NCBI RefSeq assembly: GCF_017874595.1
Contig: NZ_JAGILA010000001.1
Location: 744,001 to 808,000, forward strand
Origin: Sinorhizobium kostiense
GTDB taxonomy: Bacteria > Pseudomonadota > Alphaproteobacteria > Rhizobiales > Rhizobiaceae
DNA: 64,000 nt
Direction of reading: 5' to 3'
Part shown: one piece after another, positions 62,546 through 64,000 of the stretch
How positions within the stretch are numbered: position 1 is the first letter of the stretch
Layout of the letters: each line of letters begins with the position of its first letter
Notes under the pieces: generated by a model
The model's database searches: none
What the model was told of the DNA's origin: nothing
The model's input: only the letters and a program-made list of their open reading frames with translations
Translations under genes and position numbers: made by a program

Positions 62546-63295
62546 ATGACCAAAGTGCTAACTGACACCCGCTCCATCCGCATCAAGGGCCGCTCGTTCC
62601 TGGCGCTGGTGCTTTCGCCGGAGCCTCCGCTCGACGGTTGGCTCGCCCGGCTCGACGATCTAGCCTCGCGTTCCGCGGGGTTTTTCCTGGGGCGGCCGGT
62701 GGTGCTCGATGTTGCGGACATCGAGATCGACCGGGCGCAACTCAAGAACCTGATCGATGAACTTGGCAAGCGCAACGTGCGCATCATGGGCATCGAGGGC
62801 GGTCGCCCATCGCTTTTCGAGCCCGGCATGCCGCCGGCAATGCGGGGCGGGCGACCGGCTCCCGACGTCGAAGTTCCGACCCTTGAGGCAGGCGCCGACG
62901 CGAAGGCGGCGGGGAACAACGAAGCGGCAGCGGTCCCGCAACTTGAGCAGCAATCAGCACGGGCGATCTCGTCGATCGTCATCCGGGAACCTGTGCGCTC
63001 GGGACAGTCGGTGATCTTTCCGGAGGGCGACGTCACCGTCATCGGCTCCGTCGCCTCCGGTGCGGAGATCATCGCCGGCGGTTCGGTTCACATCTACGGG
63101 ACACTCAGGGGGAGGGCGCTGGCAGGGTCCGTCGGCAATTCTTCGGCGCGCATTTTCTGCCGCCGGCTGGAAGCAGAACTGCTGGCAATCGACGGCGTCT
63201 ACAAGACAGCGGAAGACATGGCCCCCAATCTTCGTGGCCAGGCCGTGCAGCTCTGGCTCGAAGGCGATTCGATCATGGCGGAAAGACTTAACTGA
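62546..63295 (+). CDS. minC: Septum-site determining protein MinC
   Basis: 249 residues; blocks FtsZ assembly away from midcell together with MinD. The N-terminal FtsZ-inhibiting domain is at 1-105 (SIRIKGRSFLALVLSPEPPLDGWL, VVLDVADIEI). A variable Ala/Glu linker follows. The C-terminal beta-helix is at about 145-245 (RSGQSVIFPEGDVTVIGSVASGAEIIAGGSVHIYG, LRGRALAGSVGN), which binds MinD. It precedes minD by 33 bases. Confidence 0.95.
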   Translation: MTKVLTDTRSIRIKGRSFLALVLSPEPPLDGWLARLDDLASRSAGFFLGRPVVLDVADIEIDRAQLKNLIDELGKRNVRIMGIEGGRPSLFEPGMPPAMRGGRPAPDVEVPTLEAGADAKAAGNNEAAAVPQLEQQSARAISSIVIREPVRSGQSVIFPEGDVTVIGSVASGAEIIAGGSVHIYGTLRGRALAGSVGNSSARIFCRRLEAELLAIDGVYKTAEDMAPNLRGQAVQLWLEGDSIMAERLN

Positions 63296-63328
63296 GCCGA
63301 TGTCCGGCCAGCAGACAGGAGCGGGAAG

Positions 63329-64000
63329 ATGGCGAAAGTAATCGTTGTTACATCAGGTAAGGGTGGCGTCGGCAAGACGACGTCGACCGCCGCGCTCGGT
63401 GCGGCGCTGGCGCAGAGAAACGAGAAGACCGTCGTCGTCGATTTCGACGTCGGCCTGCGCAACCTCGATCTCGTGATGGGCGCCGAGCGGCGGGTGGTCT
63501 ACGACCTCGTCAACGTCATTCAGGGCGATGCCAAGCTGCCGCAGGCGCTGATCCGCGACAAGCGGCTGGACACGCTGTTCCTGCTCCCGGCCTCGCAAAC
63601 ACGCGACAAGGACGCCCTGACGCCCGAAGGCGTCGAGCGGGTGATGGCTGAACTCAAGAAGCATTTCGACTGGGTCATCTGCGATAGCCCCGCCGGCATC
63701 GAACGCGGCGCGACGCTCGCCATGCGGCATGCCGACATCGCCGTCATCGTGACCAATCCGGAGGTCTCTTCCGTCCGCGATTCGGACCGCATCATCGGCC
63801 TGCTCGATTCCAAGACCGAACGGGCCGAGCGCGGCGATCGGGTGGAGAAGCACCTGCTCCTTACCCGCTACGACGCAGCCCGTGCCGAGCGCGGCGACAT
63901 GCTCAAGGTCGACGACGTGCTCGAGATCCTGTCGATCCCGCTCATCGGCATCGTTCCGGAAAGCACGGACGTGCTGCGCGCCTCCAACATCGGCGCTCCG
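63329..64000 (+). CDS. minD: Septum-site determining ATPase MinD (truncated by window end)
   Basis: 224 codons are visible and the frame stays open to the last base. The deviant Walker A is KGGVGKTT (MAKVIVVTSGKGGVGKTT). VVVDFDVGLRNLDLVMG, ICDSPAGIERGA and VTNPEVSSVRDSDRIIGLL are standard MinD landmarks. The ATG at 63329 has GGGAAG just before. The C-terminal amphipathic membrane-targeting helix and minE should lie beyond the window. Confidence 0.96.
   Translation, partial: MAKVIVVTSGKGGVGKTTSTAALGAALAQRNEKTVVVDFDVGLRNLDLVMGAERRVVYDLVNVIQGDAKLPQALIRDKRLDTLFLLPASQTRDKDALTPEGVERVMAELKKHFDWVICDSPAGIERGATLAMRHADIAVIVTNPEVSSVRDSDRIIGLLDSKTERAERGDRVEKHLLLTRYDAARAERGDMLKVDDVLEILSIPLIGIVPESTDVLRASNIGAP

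Overview
The window looks like a stretch of a high-GC alphaproteobacterial secondary replicon, most likely a Sinorhizobium/Ensifer pSymB-type chromid. This is inferred from several things: many sugar ABC transporters, glnII, minC/minD off a main-chromosome context, a Ku/LigD repair operon, myo-inositol transport genes with IolR-type sites, and repeated ~100-bp intergenic mosaic elements of the rhizobial RIME kind. No rRNA, tRNA, IS element, phage gene or CRISPR array was seen. All positions were read by hand and no database was searched.

Layout. 26-1914: the end of a CUT2-type sugar ABC operon. 2075-3540: a lone GT2 glycosyltransferase bracketed by two oppositely oriented mosaic elements. 3616-7837: a complete CUT1-type ABC transporter, followed by a SUMF1-domain protein, a ScyD/ScyE-like propeller and a HAD phosphatase (8010-10517). 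10575-12416: a DUF2735-like gene and glnII with a sigma-54 promoter. 12401-14507: an LHPP-like HAD protein, a thioredoxin-reductase-like flavoprotein and a small protein. 14658-21063: tctCBA tricarboxylate transporter, an orphan periplasmic binding protein and the TctD/TctE two-component pair. 21153-25876: inositol-type ABC transporter (ibpA-iatA-iatP) and an IolI-like isomerase, with three GGAA-N6-TTCC sites. 26278-27165: a 3-hydroxyisobutyrate-dehydrogenase-family gene.

27351-33226 is a five-gene DNA-repair operon, ligD-ku-(BRCT/HTH/TPR protein)-(alpha/beta hydrolase)-xth. 33309-40736 is the ureidoglycine/glyoxylate route: ureidoglycine aminohydrolase, IclR regulator, gcl, hyi, glxR, glycerate kinase and allA, converting ureide carbon to phosphoglycerate. 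40796-41737 is a DUF930 membrane-anchored protein. 41793-54074 is a four-carbon acid-sugar catabolon (ltnD, denD, otnI, otnK, otnC, an extra SDR, LacI and GntR regulators, and a dedicated ABC importer). It parallels the C3 pathway just before it.

54078-57183 holds a DUF6064-like membrane protein, a Tat-exported aldo/keto reductase, a YdeI-family protein, mosaic elements and two small genes. 57511-62313 is an unusual four-gene cluster: an AsnB-type amidotransferase, a free-standing carrier protein, an AMP-forming ligase and a NadE-family enzyme. Its product I cannot assign, and it is one of the two best candidates for undescribed biology, the other being the extended NHEJ operon. The window ends in minC and a truncated minD, preceded by a perfect CtrA-type box.
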